A stretch of DNA of 41,849 bases from a virus. The stretch lies in IMG/VR virus record IMGVR_UViG_3300025122_006252, positions 1 through 41,849 of that record. One strand, 5' to 3'. Below the pieces are notes generated by a model. The model made no database searches and had not been told where the DNA came from. It was given only the letters and a program-made list of their open reading frames with translations. Numbering within the stretch: position 1 is the stretch's first letter; each line of letters begins with the position of its first letter. Below, piece after piece: positions 32,361 through 41,849 of this stretch. Made by a program: the position numbers and the translations under genes.

Positions 32361-35300
32361 ATGACCGAATTAACTGAACCTATACGCTGGCACCTGCAAA
32401 CAACAACACATTTATCGAAAGATAAAAATTATTATATTGTTCCTGCATTTTATCCCAGAATTACCACCAACCCAGCTTTAGAAAAATTTATTGGAATTGA
32501 TGGTAAGCTACAAATTTATGGACCCGCGGGGCTGTTGGAAGACACCTCTTTTTTGAATTCTGCAAAAGTATGGGCTCTTGGAAAATTATCTAGTGATCTT
32601 GCCAAAGATGTAAACCATATACATGAAGAAGAAGCTAAAATTATAGGCTTTCTTCCAGAAGATAGCACAACCTATGATGAATATGGAAAAGGACAACCAC
32701 TAGCAAAACTGGCTGAGGCTTGGTACATGGAACCGCGCCCCCCCGAGTTTCAAAATTTATTTTTAAAAATAATGTTTGATAAGGCCTGGGTAGACGGTCT
32801 GCCCCCTAAAGTTGAGCCTTGTATAGACCTGGGCGAGACATCCCATACTGTAGTTTTACTTATAAAAACATTAAGAAAAGATTTAAGAAACTTGAGTATA
32901 ATACTAAATCATTTTGCTTATCGTATGCAAGAGTCTCGGGCAACAATGGTAGTACAGCCAAACGCACAAGTAGATTTTGATGCAGCCTGCGTAGCCGGCA
33001 AAGTAACTAAAATTCAAGTACTGTTAGATAAATTATTAATATTAAATAATAAACCCAAATTAAGCGAAAAAACGCCAGCGGCCCTGCAGTTTGGGTTTAG
33101 CTCTACATATGATTTACAATATGTTGCCTATAGCGATATGCCAGATTGTTTATGCGATAATGAGAGTGTTAAGCCGTATATTTTCCAGAAAGGGATTGAA
33201 AAATTAAAAGTCACAAACCCATTCGATTCTCAAACTGTTAATGCTCTTTTGTTTTATTTGCCGGAAATTAAAAGAAAATATTTTTCATATTTGGTGAGCG
33301 GTAGAAAAAAAGATCTTTTTGCTGCCCAAGAGTCTTGGCTCCAATTTGTAGACTCGTTTGTTTACCCGGGTGTACAGGTAATATTCGATACGTCCGAAAC
33401 CAAGGGCGAATATTTTCTAAAACAAATGAAAGAATTTGAAAAAGTAGCAGATTCAGTTGGAAATATTCTTAAACAAGGCTTGTATCAGATGGATCCAACC
33501 GTCGTTCTGGCACCCAAGCAACGACAATTACTTCTTGGTATGGCCAACGCAGAAGTAACAACCACCGATGACAAAACATTTATAAAAGCTTTAACCTCGG
33601 AAGTTTTTTCAGTTACTACTTTGTTTGACCGTCTCCTTAACCGGGTACCCCTTTTAGAGTTAATTAAGATTGCTATTTCTGCAATTGTTAAATGCACTTC
33701 CGATAACGAACTTAAACAAAAAATATGTAAAGCTGTTTTAGGAGCAATGCCCGCCTCAGAGGTCACAGCGAAAATTATTCCATGTTTGAGATCATCTGGC
33801 GAATCTTTAGCCGCTGATCATCTGGAGAGTCTGATAACCGGAAGAAAAATGGATATATATTCACAAGCAAAAAATAGATATCCAGAAAAATTTACTAAAT
33901 CACCAGCAGAAGCAATGTTTTCAGCGGTAGAGTTTGAAAAAGTTAATAATCTCTACTGTTCGGATCCCCTCTTCGCCGCATCTTTAGGGCGCCCCGCCGA
34001 CAACATATCAGAAGAACTACTTCTATGGCTCGAAGAACAAAGCTCAGAAGCTATCTGTGAGTGTGTGTTAACATCTTATGGGCCAGTAGAGCAGATTTGG
34101 GAACTTATCGAGGGTATGAAAGAGGACACAAGCGATATTATAGATATTCTTTCTAAAAACAAAGCTCAATCGATAGAAGACCAATCAACAACTTCAATTG
34201 ATCGTTTATTGAAGCGATTTGAAAAAATGATGAAAGCCCTCGACGATGATTTTGGCGGTACCATTGTACGTATGTTAGCGATGGCGGAGGCGCAGTTAAT
34301 GTTAGCTACCGTTGTATTGATTCTTCATCATGCTAAAAACTCATTTGTAGGAAGCCTTCAAAAAGATATATGCAACCCAGAAAACCCATTTACTGAAAAA
34401 AGCATGACAGACATGGTAATGAATTCTAGCCTTTTTGAAGACAAGAGTTTTCTTGAAATGAAACAAACCATAAAAGATATAGCAACGCTTGCTGGCCTTA
34501 GCGGAGATATAATGGATATAATATGCGGACTCGATGCGCTAGGAAGACAATTCACTCCGAGTGAACGGAAGCGGCTTTTTACTACTCCATGTGATGACAG
34601 CAGTTTCGATGCTGGATTTGAAAAAGCAAAATATACATTAGAAGCATGCGGCGTTACTCAAGGTATTCCAAACGAACCAACCGTGGTCGGTGAACCAGCG
34701 CCCGCCTCCCCAACAGCTGCAGCGTTAGCCGCAGAAGCCGGCTCAGAACTCGATCCCCAGTGCCCTGCCCCCCCCAGTGGCAAAATTTCTAATGATGCTG
34801 TCCACGCTTTTTGTAATGAGGTTGGAAAATATCTGGAGGCCACCCAACTTGAACAGGACATCGCAGATCATGAAGAGCTTGGGGCAAAGCTTGTTAATCT
34901 TTGCGACCCTGCAGGCGTCAACATGTTTGTGGAAACACTAGATGAAGAAGCGTTTAAAAAATTAGCAGCAAAAGGTAAAGAAGAGCTACTCAATGACGCT
35001 GTACAAATGCTGCAGACACTTGACCCAGAGAAATTAGAAAGTATGTTACCGCCTGCATTTTGTGGGCCCTGTGATCCCGCCCAACAAGGTAAAGAGCCCA
35101 TATCGAAATCTCACTCACCGCCAGTGGCCCTGGAGACCCTCACAAAAGCAAATAAAAAGCTTTATGAACAGATTAATAAGAAGTTTAATATAGATGTAGA
35201 TAGTTACAAACAAATTTTATTGGGCACCTCCGATATGCAACAATTTTTTACTAATTTAGCGGTAGCTACTACAAACCTGGAACTGGAAAAAATGGAGGAG

Positions 35301-38300
35301 TTAGGGAAGAAATTTTCTCCAGATGAAATGGCTGACATAAAAGACGAGATAAATGCACGAATGTTTGATGCAGCCAGTAAAGCCATCCCAGACGAAACGG
35401 CCGACGGTGAGCCAACGGTCACACATGTCGCTCCAAGACTGTTCGCTACTCTTTTAGAGGCCACTGGTAAAGATTTAGCGATTATAGAAGATACTCCGGA
35501 GTATAGTGTTTATAAATATAGTTTACTTGGTGGCCAGTCAAATTTATATTTCATATATAATTATGCCGGCGACACGATACAATTAGTGGATGGAGATATT
35601 AAAACAGGAGTTTTTTCAACATCATCCCAAATAAAAACTGTTTTAATTCGAGGATCCGATATTTTATTTGAACATCCGGCACCCGATTCGTCCGGCATGC
35701 CGAATTTGGTGGACGACACTTTGGATCCCGTCAAAGCTAAAAGCTCTAACATAGGCATTTTTGCGGACAGCATCAGCTCTATAGTACCCGGGTTCAATCT
35801 GCAATGGCTCGCAGATAATGAAACTTTTAAAATCGTTATTCAAAACCACCTTCCTACAATAAATCATTTAGTATTTGAAACCATTTTTGTAGGTGGAACA
35901 AAACAGGACTTATTTAAAAGTACTGTATTCAACAAAATACCGCTTACCGATAGAGAAGCAAGATTAATGTGTATTGAAGGCGCCGGCAAAATACCTCTTT
36001 TAGATCCAGAAAGCATCCTCGAAGAATCAGATAAAATACGACAACTTTTAGAATGCATTGTAAGCTTTTTTGACAAACCAACAGCCAATCAAATTGCTAG
36101 CATATTTGGGGCGTACAAACTATTAATAAAAGTTTGCATAGTTGAAGAGCTTTTAAAAAATATTTTTATGTTTGGTTTTGTAAGATTGGGCGAAATTCTC
36201 AGAACTGAGGCGCTCTTGAAGCTTTTACTGGAAAACATTACAACCACCGTAGAAACAATAATAGGAGGCACAGGGCACGCAGACTTATTAGACTATTCAT
36301 CAAAAGTTATAAATGGGCGCCAAATGGCTGGTGAAACATTTCCAATACCCCCCGGAAAACCGCCACCGTTACCGATACCCAGCGGAAATATGGAACCAAT
36401 AGCGCCATTATTTTCTGGAGAAGAGAGTTTAAAAATATTAGTTAGGGAGACCACAGTTGAAGTTGGAGATATTCTTGAAAGTCGCATTCAAAAAATTGTA
36501 GATCCAGATTGGAAAAAATCATTTATTGCAATTGATGACCCCGAAGGTGTCGGAACAATTAAAGATCGATTATTTGATTATGCGGTATTAAATGTTCCTG
36601 AGTACTGGTCCCCGAATTTATTTCCTTTGGAAGATTTTAAATTGGGCGAGGCTTCGGCTGGTTTAGTTGGTATGTCGTATCTTGGCCCCGACAAAAAATA
36701 TTTTGGTGGTGTTGAATGGCCAATTGGCTTTCTTGGAGACCACTCGGGAGTTAATTTTGATAACGTTAATGATTTTATAGAAAACGGTGGATGGCCTGCT
36801 AGAAGTTTGAACGCTAAGATTCCATGGTCTGGTGGCTTGTTTTATCAGCCATATTTAAAGATAAGATCACACATCCATTCATTCAAAGACTTTTGGAACA
36901 CGCTTAGATCTGTACTGGTCGAAGACTCGCCGGTGAAAGCGCAAGAGTGGGGACAGCCGCCAAGCCTTACCGACAACGAATGGTCCGCCATTCACAGTAA
37001 AGTAGTTAGTCTAGTTAACAAAATACCCGAAGCCATGACGAACAGCTCCGTCACGTCGGATCCCACTTTTCGAAAGTTTTTTGATCTTTTATTTGCCCCC
37101 AGAGTATTTTATATGGATCACGCAGAAAGACGCCCCTTTACACGTCTAGTTTCTTCATATATGCATGGCTTTGGCGACGGGGAATGGGGAGACGGAACGC
37201 CCGTCTGGTCCTGGTCCGGACTCGGCTCGGACGAACGCAATTATTATTATTGGAATAGGTATTCGTCTGGTGTGCCAATGTCTCAAAGATGGCATTGGGC
37301 TAACAGAGGTACTGTTTCAATCAATCTTGCTAGCTCAGGACTGCCAACAGGAAACGGCCTCACTCCCCAGAAACTGGGCCCACAACGCACAGCCAGTACA
37401 CCAGCGCTATTTGGGCTCACCAATATCGGCCCCAAAGATCCCACCGGAACACAGCCCACCCCCGCTACAGCTTTTTATTCTGAAATAAGTGCGTTTCTTG
37501 ATGACGTAAATCTTCAGCCCAGTTTCGTCACCTCAGCGCCCCCAGAGGCACAAGAGCTTCAAAAAGCAAAAGCGGCCGCCGGCTTCTGGTGGACACTTCA
37601 AAGTAAAATTTTTGGATCTCCAGCATCACACTGGTTCTCTTTTGACATAGGAATGCGATTAAATATGTTATTTCCCCTAGAAGGAAAAACGAGCGACTAT
37701 AAGACTTTTTTCGACTTAATACAACAATCCACGACCATTCCACAGTTCACCAAAGCCGAGTTGATCAACCATTACCATGAAAACAAAATGTTCATTTGGC
37801 AAAAAAATAATGATGAAGCCTATTTTTGTATGCCAATAGAAGATTATCACGAACCCGCAAAGGATAATTACGTAATCAAGAGTCTGTTAGGCGGCTACGT
37901 GGCGAATTCATCGGACAAGGACCTAACTTTAAATCATTATGGCAAAGCAATTGATTATGGATTTTACAGGTTTAAAGATGAGATTTTAGCTGATTTGAAA
38001 AAGAAGTTAGTTAATAAATTATTTCCATCGAATGCGTTTTTAACTAACGTTGTATCTGTCAAAGAATTAGCAGTAGCCACTACCTTGATATATCGACACT
38101 ATTTAGAACAAAGTTACCCTTTGACGAAACATGTGTTGTCCCCTGTCAAAGACCAGATCAAAAGCCATATAGCGGCGATGGCTGCAGCTATCAGAGGAGA
38201 TTATGGATATGTCGACGAGCGGGACCCTACAGCCAACCCCCCCGAAGCCGAGTTCGATGCCAAAAAGTTTTTCCTCCTTATCGTGCAAATGGCCGCAAAT

Positions 38301-39635
38301 ATGTTCGATCCGACATGGAAAACTCGATGGTTTCTACCCGGGCCCTTAACACCTATTGGAATACTGGCAAAAAGTTTAGCCACCAAATGGACAGAAGACG
38401 AAAGCGCAGTTACTGGTGAAATTACAGCCATAATCGAACCAGCATGTCCACCTGGGCTAACTTCCTCAGAAGAGGAAACTGCCGCCGCCAAAAAAGACGC
38501 AGAAGAAGAGGAAGCCGCAACCAAAGAGGGGCTTCTAGACGAAGCCTGCGATGTTAAAGGAGAACAATGCATCGATGACATCGAATTACCAGAGGTGCCC
38601 AGTATAGTGCAGGAATGGGTATTGCTCTTTCCACGTGTATCCGCCAGCGGATACGATTACACATCAGAGGGATTGATACTCGGTATGCGCTTTGGCCCAA
38701 GTACACAGTATTATTCCGATGCGCCGCCCAAGGTCCTCAACTTCGGTTCGGGCCCAAGCGATATGTATGAATACGTCATGGCTAACTGGGATGCATATGC
38801 GGCGGGCGGGCCGGCGGCCACGCCGATCTTTTTCCGTTCACCTTATTATCATTATGATAATGTTGATGAATTACAGGGTCTATCACTGGAAATGACTGAT
38901 AAAAATGGCCTGCCTTATTATGGCATACTGCCAGCCCCACGACCTCCGATAAGTGGCTGGGGCAAAGGCACCGAAAACGAGGTTCGCGCATACTTTCACA
39001 GTTGCCCGTCCTTACAGCAAGATTGGGCAGAATTTGGCATTCAGTCATGGGGAACGTTCGCAGACGATGGGACACCATATAACCTAGACCCGCCTGATCA
39101 CTGGACTGAGTACGGTCTTTCGAAAAACGAGATGTTCTGGCCGGCCCAAGACGGAGGCTTCTACGATGCCCCCGGCCATGCTGAGTACGCTCCATACTAC
39201 GCAACATTCCCGTTTGGAGAGATATATTTTAGAAATGCCGTACTACGCACTTTAGATTGGCACCATCCCGACTCAAATCTCTGGGAAAGCTGCCACTGGC
39301 CGGGCACACCGAACCAACAAAGATCTTTTGAGGCCGAATGCGGAAAGTGGTCTATCAATGCCGTGCCGGCCGCGTTCATCGGGCAAGGTGTTGAAAGCGC
39401 CCTCTGGGGCAAGCAGCCCGGCCTCGCGCCGGCGAACTCATTTTATGGCATAAAGGTAAAAACACAATCGAAACCCACCGGACAACTAATTAAAAAACTA
39501 GGGATAATGGTAGCACCTGCTTCCGGCGTAACCAAGCTCACCGACACCACCGGCCCGGATCAGGATAAACATTTCATGGGAACGAACTGCGGACCCAGCA
39601 TTCTGTCCGATATCGGCCTCGACGCCAAGTCCTAG
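32361..39635 (+). CDS. Giant (2424-residue) putative virion protein
   Basis: The largest gene in the window, with no recognised family. Residues 1 to about 1000 are mostly helical with several Cys; the middle is mixed. Around 1595-1640 there is a Trp/Tyr/Gly-rich segment (SWSGLGSDERNYYYWNRYSS). Residues about 2034-2080 are an acidic Glu/Ala linker, after which a 340-residue Tyr/Trp/Pro-rich domain closes the protein. That last domain is clearly GC-richer than the rest of the gene. Its place just before gp25 suggests a baseplate, tail fibre or tape-measure-like protein. A tape measure is less likely because long coiled coils are not evident. Each domain could have a separate origin. Confidence 0.6.
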   Translation: MTELTEPIRWHLQTTTHLSKDKNYYIVPAFYPRITTNPALEKFIGIDGKLQIYGPAGLLEDTSFLNSAKVWALGKLSSDLAKDVNHIHEEEAKIIGFLPEDSTTYDEYGKGQPLAKLAEAWYMEPRPPEFQNLFLKIMFDKAWVDGLPPKVEPCIDLGETSHTVVLLIKTLRKDLRNLSIILNHFAYRMQESRATMVVQPNAQVDFDAACVAGKVTKIQVLLDKLLILNNKPKLSEKTPAALQFGFSSTYDLQYVAYSDMPDCLCDNESVKPYIFQKGIEKLKVTNPFDSQTVNALLFYLPEIKRKYFSYLVSGRKKDLFAAQESWLQFVDSFVYPGVQVIFDTSETKGEYFLKQMKEFEKVADSVGNILKQGLYQMDPTVVLAPKQRQLLLGMANAEVTTTDDKTFIKALTSEVFSVTTLFDRLLNRVPLLELIKIAISAIVKCTSDNELKQKICKAVLGAMPASEVTAKIIPCLRSSGESLAADHLESLITGRKMDIYSQAKNRYPEKFTKSPAEAMFSAVEFEKVNNLYCSDPLFAASLGRPADNISEELLLWLEEQSSEAICECVLTSYGPVEQIWELIEGMKEDTSDIIDILSKNKAQSIEDQSTTSIDRLLKRFEKMMKALDDDFGGTIVRMLAMAEAQLMLATVVLILHHAKNSFVGSLQKDICNPENPFTEKSMTDMVMNSSLFEDKSFLEMKQTIKDIATLAGLSGDIMDIICGLDALGRQFTPSERKRLFTTPCDDSSFDAGFEKAKYTLEACGVTQGIPNEPTVVGEPAPASPTAAALAAEAGSELDPQCPAPPSGKISNDAVHAFCNEVGKYLEATQLEQDIADHEELGAKLVNLCDPAGVNMFVETLDEEAFKKLAAKGKEELLNDAVQMLQTLDPEKLESMLPPAFCGPCDPAQQGKEPISKSHSPPVALETLTKANKKLYEQINKKFNIDVDSYKQILLGTSDMQQFFTNLAVATTNLELEKMEELGKKFSPDEMADIKDEINARMFDAASKAIPDETADGEPTVTHVAPRLFATLLEATGKDLAIIEDTPEYSVYKYSLLGGQSNLYFIYNYAGDTIQLVDGDIKTGVFSTSSQIKTVLIRGSDILFEHPAPDSSGMPNLVDDTLDPVKAKSSNIGIFADSISSIVPGFNLQWLADNETFKIVIQNHLPTINHLVFETIFVGGTKQDLFKSTVFNKIPLTDREARLMCIEGAGKIPLLDPESILEESDKIRQLLECIVSFFDKPTANQIASIFGAYKLLIKVCIVEELLKNIFMFGFVRLGEILRTEALLKLLLENITTTVETIIGGTGHADLLDYSSKVINGRQMAGETFPIPPGKPPPLPIPSGNMEPIAPLFSGEESLKILVRETTVEVGDILESRIQKIVDPDWKKSFIAIDDPEGVGTIKDRLFDYAVLNVPEYWSPNLFPLEDFKLGEASAGLVGMSYLGPDKKYFGGVEWPIGFLGDHSGVNFDNVNDFIENGGWPARSLNAKIPWSGGLFYQPYLKIRSHIHSFKDFWNTLRSVLVEDSPVKAQEWGQPPSLTDNEWSAIHSKVVSLVNKIPEAMTNSSVTSDPTFRKFFDLLFAPRVFYMDHAERRPFTRLVSSYMHGFGDGEWGDGTPVWSWSGLGSDERNYYYWNRYSSGVPMSQRWHWANRGTVSINLASSGLPTGNGLTPQKLGPQRTASTPALFGLTNIGPKDPTGTQPTPATAFYSEISAFLDDVNLQPSFVTSAPPEAQELQKAKAAAGFWWTLQSKIFGSPASHWFSFDIGMRLNMLFPLEGKTSDYKTFFDLIQQSTTIPQFTKAELINHYHENKMFIWQKNNDEAYFCMPIEDYHEPAKDNYVIKSLLGGYVANSSDKDLTLNHYGKAIDYGFYRFKDEILADLKKKLVNKLFPSNAFLTNVVSVKELAVATTLIYRHYLEQSYPLTKHVLSPVKDQIKSHIAAMAAAIRGDYGYVDERDPTANPPEAEFDAKKFFLLIVQMAANMFDPTWKTRWFLPGPLTPIGILAKSLATKWTEDESAVTGEITAIIEPACPPGLTSSEEETAAAKKDAEEEEAATKEGLLDEACDVKGEQCIDDIELPEVPSIVQEWVLLFPRVSASGYDYTSEGLILGMRFGPSTQYYSDAPPKVLNFGSGPSDMYEYVMANWDAYAAGGPAATPIFFRSPYYHYDNVDELQGLSLEMTDKNGLPYYGILPAPRPPISGWGKGTENEVRAYFHSCPSLQQDWAEFGIQSWGTFADDGTPYNLDPPDHWTEYGLSKNEMFWPAQDGGFYDAPGHAEYAPYYATFPFGEIYFRNAVLRTLDWHHPDSNLWESCHWPGTPNQQRSFEAECGKWSINAVPAAFIGQGVESALWGKQPGLAPANSFYGIKVKTQSKPTGQLIKKLGIMVAPASGVTKLTDTTGPDQDKHFMGTNCGPSILSDIGLDAKS

Positions 39636-39695
39636 ATGGAGAAAGAATAGGCGAATAATTAATTTAATTGCTAATTATTAAAAAGGAATAAAAAA

Positions 39696-40106
39696 ATGGC
39701 AATTGGTTTCTCTCCAAGTTTACCTTTACGATATGATGGCCTTGATGGGTATTATAAATTAAATAAAACTTTGGCCGATGTTGTACAACAAAATTTAAAG
39801 ATGGTCGTATTGACCGCTCCCGGAGAGCGCATAATGCATCCAGATTTTGGAGTAGGCGCAAGAAACTTTTTGTTTGACCAGACGGAAGAAACCTATCAGA
39901 ATCTCAACACGAAGATAGTTCAGCAAGTAAGAAGATATATACCTTTTATCAGGATTATTAATATTGCACTGACAGACGTGCGCCTAGACGAGACAGCGAT
40001 ACATGACTATAAGGATACTCAATACATGGGCCTTGTAATAAAATATTATATTCCAAATTTAAACTTAAACGACACTTTAAAGATAACTGTCGCTACTAAT
40101 TTATGA
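39696..40106 (+). CDS. 25: Baseplate wedge protein, gp25-like
   Basis: A 136-residue protein of the gp25/GPW family (T4 baseplate wedge). The signature VLTAPGERIMHPDFGVGARNFLFD near residues 40-62 and the following helix-strand layout match the family and its usual length. It forms part of the sheath-initiating wedge core together with gp6 and gp53 homologues. A 60-base gap, partly an AT-only inverted repeat, separates it from the giant gene; AAAAGGA precedes the ATG. Confidence 0.92.
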   Translation: MAIGFSPSLPLRYDGLDGYYKLNKTLADVVQQNLKMVVLTAPGERIMHPDFGVGARNFLFDQTEETYQNLNTKIVQQVRRYIPFIRIINIALTDVRLDETAIHDYKDTQYMGLVIKYYIPNLNLNDTLKITVATNL

Positions 40107-40125
40107 TTATTAAGGAACGCTAAAG

Positions 40126-41849
40126 ATGCCAAAAATAAAACCATCTATAAATTATACTAGTCGAGATTTTAATTCGATTAGAGAAGATTTAGAGGCTTAC
40201 GTTAAGAGATATTATCCTGACAATTATAAAGATTTTACTGAGGCCTCTTTTGGCTCCTTAATGCTTGACACGGTTTCTTATGTCGGAGATATTTTATCTT
40301 TTTATGTAGACTATCAAACCAACGAATCATTTTTAGAAACAGCGATGGAGTTTAAAAATGTATTAAAATTGAGCAGCGAACTTGGATATAAATATAGCCC
40401 CTATCCATCTTCTTTTGGAATATGTAATTTTTACATAACAGTGCCAACGCAAGGCGGCTTTCCAGGCCCAGATGATGATTATAAACCAATTTTAAAGAAA
40501 GGGTCGACCTTCTACTCTACAGCAGATACTATTTTTACCTTGCTGGAAGATGTAGATTTTTCAAAAAGCACGAATCCGATTGTGTTAGCAGAACAAAATT
40601 CAGAAACAGGAGCCCCTCTTTCATATGCTATCCGAAGCGCCGGCCAAGTAGTATCTGGAGAACTAGCCATCCAAGAGGTTTCGATTGGCGATTTTGAAAA
40701 ATTTCTAAGAGTTAGACTGAATGGACGAAATATTAGTGAAATAGTTTCTGTGTTCGACGACAACGGGAATCAATTTTTCGAAGTCGACTATCTTACACAG
40801 AACATAGTACATGTGCCCGTATTAAATAAAGGCGATAATTCGTCTACAGTTCCTTATATAATGAAACCCGTTGCAGTTTCGCGGCGTTATATGGTTGATA
40901 GCACGCCCACCGGAGTCTTTCTACAGTTTGGCTACGGGAGCGAAGAGGCGCCGATATCATTGAAAGATCCTTCCGAAGTCATACTACAACTACACGGAAA
41001 AGATTATATTACAGATACCTCATTCGATCCATCTATTTTAAATGAGACAGATAAATTAGGAGTAGTCCCAGCAAACACTATTTTAACAATAATTTATAGA
41101 ATTAACACTAACGAAAATGTAAATACTCCGTCCAATGCTATTACTAGAGTTGGCACAACCGATTTTCAATTTAATGCACCAGAAGGACTACAAGAGACAA
41201 AAAAATCTTCTGTAATAAACAGTTTATCAGTCTTAAATGAAGACCCAATTATTGGAGATGTGACTCTAGTTTCCGCAGATGAAATAAAAGAAAGAGCCCG
41301 CGGCAATTTTGCGGCACAATATCGAGCTGTAACAAAACAAGATTATATTAGTATGGCTTATAATATGCCCTCTAAATACGGAAAATTTAAAAGATGCGCG
41401 ATTGAGCTAGATTCTGATTCTTATAATCAACGAAATTTAAATATATATGTTCTTTCTGAAAATACGGATGGTAATTTAATTATTAGCAACGATACCCTTA
41501 AAAGCAATTTAAAAACTTGGTTAAATCAATACAAAATGATTAATGACACCGTAGATATATTAAATGCTAAAATCGCCAATATAGGTATCGAGTTCAAGGC
41601 GCTAGCATTTTCAGGAGTTAATAAATATGATCTTTTGAATGAGGCCGTAACAGTTTTACGAAATGTTTTTGATAAGACATTTTATATTGGTGAACCATTA
41701 TTAATTACTGATGTATATCAAACTTTAAAATCAGTACCAGATTTAATGGACGTGATCGATGTTGATATTGTAGTAAAAAATGGCGCTGAATACGCAGATT
41801 CACCAATAAGTATTGAGGAGGCCCTCTCCGCAGACGGAAGATATGTTAT
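40126..41849 (+). CDS. 6: Baseplate wedge protein, gp6/J-like (right-truncated)
   Basis: An open frame from the ATG at 40126 to the window edge, 574 complete codons with no stop. The N-terminus (INYTSRDFNSIREDLEAYVKRYYPDNY, then SFGSLMLDTVSYVGDILSFYVDYQTNESFL) is the classical T4 gp6/baseplate J opening. Gp6 homologues form the dimeric ring that joins baseplate wedges. The order gp25-gp6 agrees with T4-like phages, where the two genes lie close together. The end of the protein lies outside the window. Confidence 0.9.
   Translation, partial: MPKIKPSINYTSRDFNSIREDLEAYVKRYYPDNYKDFTEASFGSLMLDTVSYVGDILSFYVDYQTNESFLETAMEFKNVLKLSSELGYKYSPYPSSFGICNFYITVPTQGGFPGPDDDYKPILKKGSTFYSTADTIFTLLEDVDFSKSTNPIVLAEQNSETGAPLSYAIRSAGQVVSGELAIQEVSIGDFEKFLRVRLNGRNISEIVSVFDDNGNQFFEVDYLTQNIVHVPVLNKGDNSSTVPYIMKPVAVSRRYMVDSTPTGVFLQFGYGSEEAPISLKDPSEVILQLHGKDYITDTSFDPSILNETDKLGVVPANTILTIIYRINTNENVNTPSNAITRVGTTDFQFNAPEGLQETKKSSVINSLSVLNEDPIIGDVTLVSADEIKERARGNFAAQYRAVTKQDYISMAYNMPSKYGKFKRCAIELDSDSYNQRNLNIYVLSENTDGNLIISNDTLKSNLKTWLNQYKMINDTVDILNAKIANIGIEFKALAFSGVNKYDLLNEAVTVLRNVFDKTFYIGEPLLITDVYQTLKSVPDLMDVIDVDIVVKNGAEYADSPISIEEALSADGRYV

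Noticed and set aside
38782-39207. Long leftward open frame (141 codons) opposite the end of the giant virion gene
   Set aside because: It lies entirely antisense to a continuous 2424-residue frame in a GC-rich stretch where stops are scarce, with no ribosome site or recognisable motif.
39654-39679. Inverted repeat (AATAATTA/TAATTATT) as a terminator before gp25
   Set aside because: The stem is eight A/T pairs only, with no G/C and no following T-run, so it would be too weak for intrinsic termination. Probably chance in AT-rich spacer.
22814-40390. TATAAATA octamers inside the fucosyltransferase and several virion genes
   Set aside because: They lie within coding sequence, often at Tyr-Lys-Tyr codons, and are about as frequent as expected for an all-A/T octamer in this composition.

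Overview
The window reads as part of the genome of a large tailed phage (myovirus) with a T4-like baseplate and late-transcription system. It is AT-rich, roughly one third G+C by eye. Genes are packed with gaps of a few bases or with 1-26 base overlaps, and almost all lie on the plus strand. The phage assignment rests on a gp25-like and a gp6-like baseplate wedge gene at the right end, a gp55-like late sigma factor, very large virion-type proteins and a PIN-PhoH gene. Host and habitat cannot be read directly. The gene set resembles marine T4-like phages that carry large glycan clusters, but that is inference. No tRNA genes, CRISPR arrays, insertion sequences or intrinsic terminators were seen, and no gene-free stretch exceeds about 110 bases.

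Left part (1-4966): the tail of an unidentified plus-strand gene, then a leftward pair encoding a secreted trypsin-like protease and a small secreted cysteine-containing protein. A 111-base divergent promoter region follows, then phoH, a small hypothetical gene behind a consensus sigma70-type promoter, an HExxH metallopeptidase, a protein ending in three perfect 30-bp repeats, and a PD-(D/E)XK nuclease.

Middle (4976-25200): about 20 kb of glycan genes in one direction, mostly translationally coupled. It holds at least seven glycosyltransferases or transferase-like proteins, sugar-nucleotide enzymes (a dTDP-glucose dehydratase-like SDR, an atypical SDR, a DegT aminotransferase, GDP-mannose 4,6-dehydratase and a further epimerase), a WbqC-like protein, a PIG-L deacetylase, a sulfatase-fold enzyme and a methyltransferase. 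Inside it, 17294-22491 is an apparently complete phosphonate cassette: PEP mutase, a two-subunit phosphonopyruvate decarboxylase, 2-aminoethylphosphonate (AEP) transaminase, a small cytidylyltransferase (PntC-like), a 479-residue protein of unknown function and a LicD-family transferase. Together these would convert PEP to AEP, activate it as CMP-AEP and attach it to a glycan. A phage carrying its own route to phosphonate-decorated surface sugar is the most notable feature of the window.

Right part (25217-41849): small genes (78-residue protein, FmdB-like zinc ribbon, membrane protein), the late sigma factor, a helical 101-residue protein, then virion genes. These are a 1442-residue protein with an OB-like N-terminus, two alpha/beta-hydrolase-like repeats and a MepA-like peptidoglycan endopeptidase end; a 336-residue protein; a 2424-residue giant whose C-terminal domain is clearly more GC-rich than the rest; gp25; and gp6, which runs off the edge.

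A consistent reading is that early genes include PhoH and nucleases, the glycan/phosphonate block remodels the host surface (or a virion glycan), and the sigma factor drives the late structural genes and perhaps the leftward protease pair, whose upstream region carries two TATAAATA boxes.
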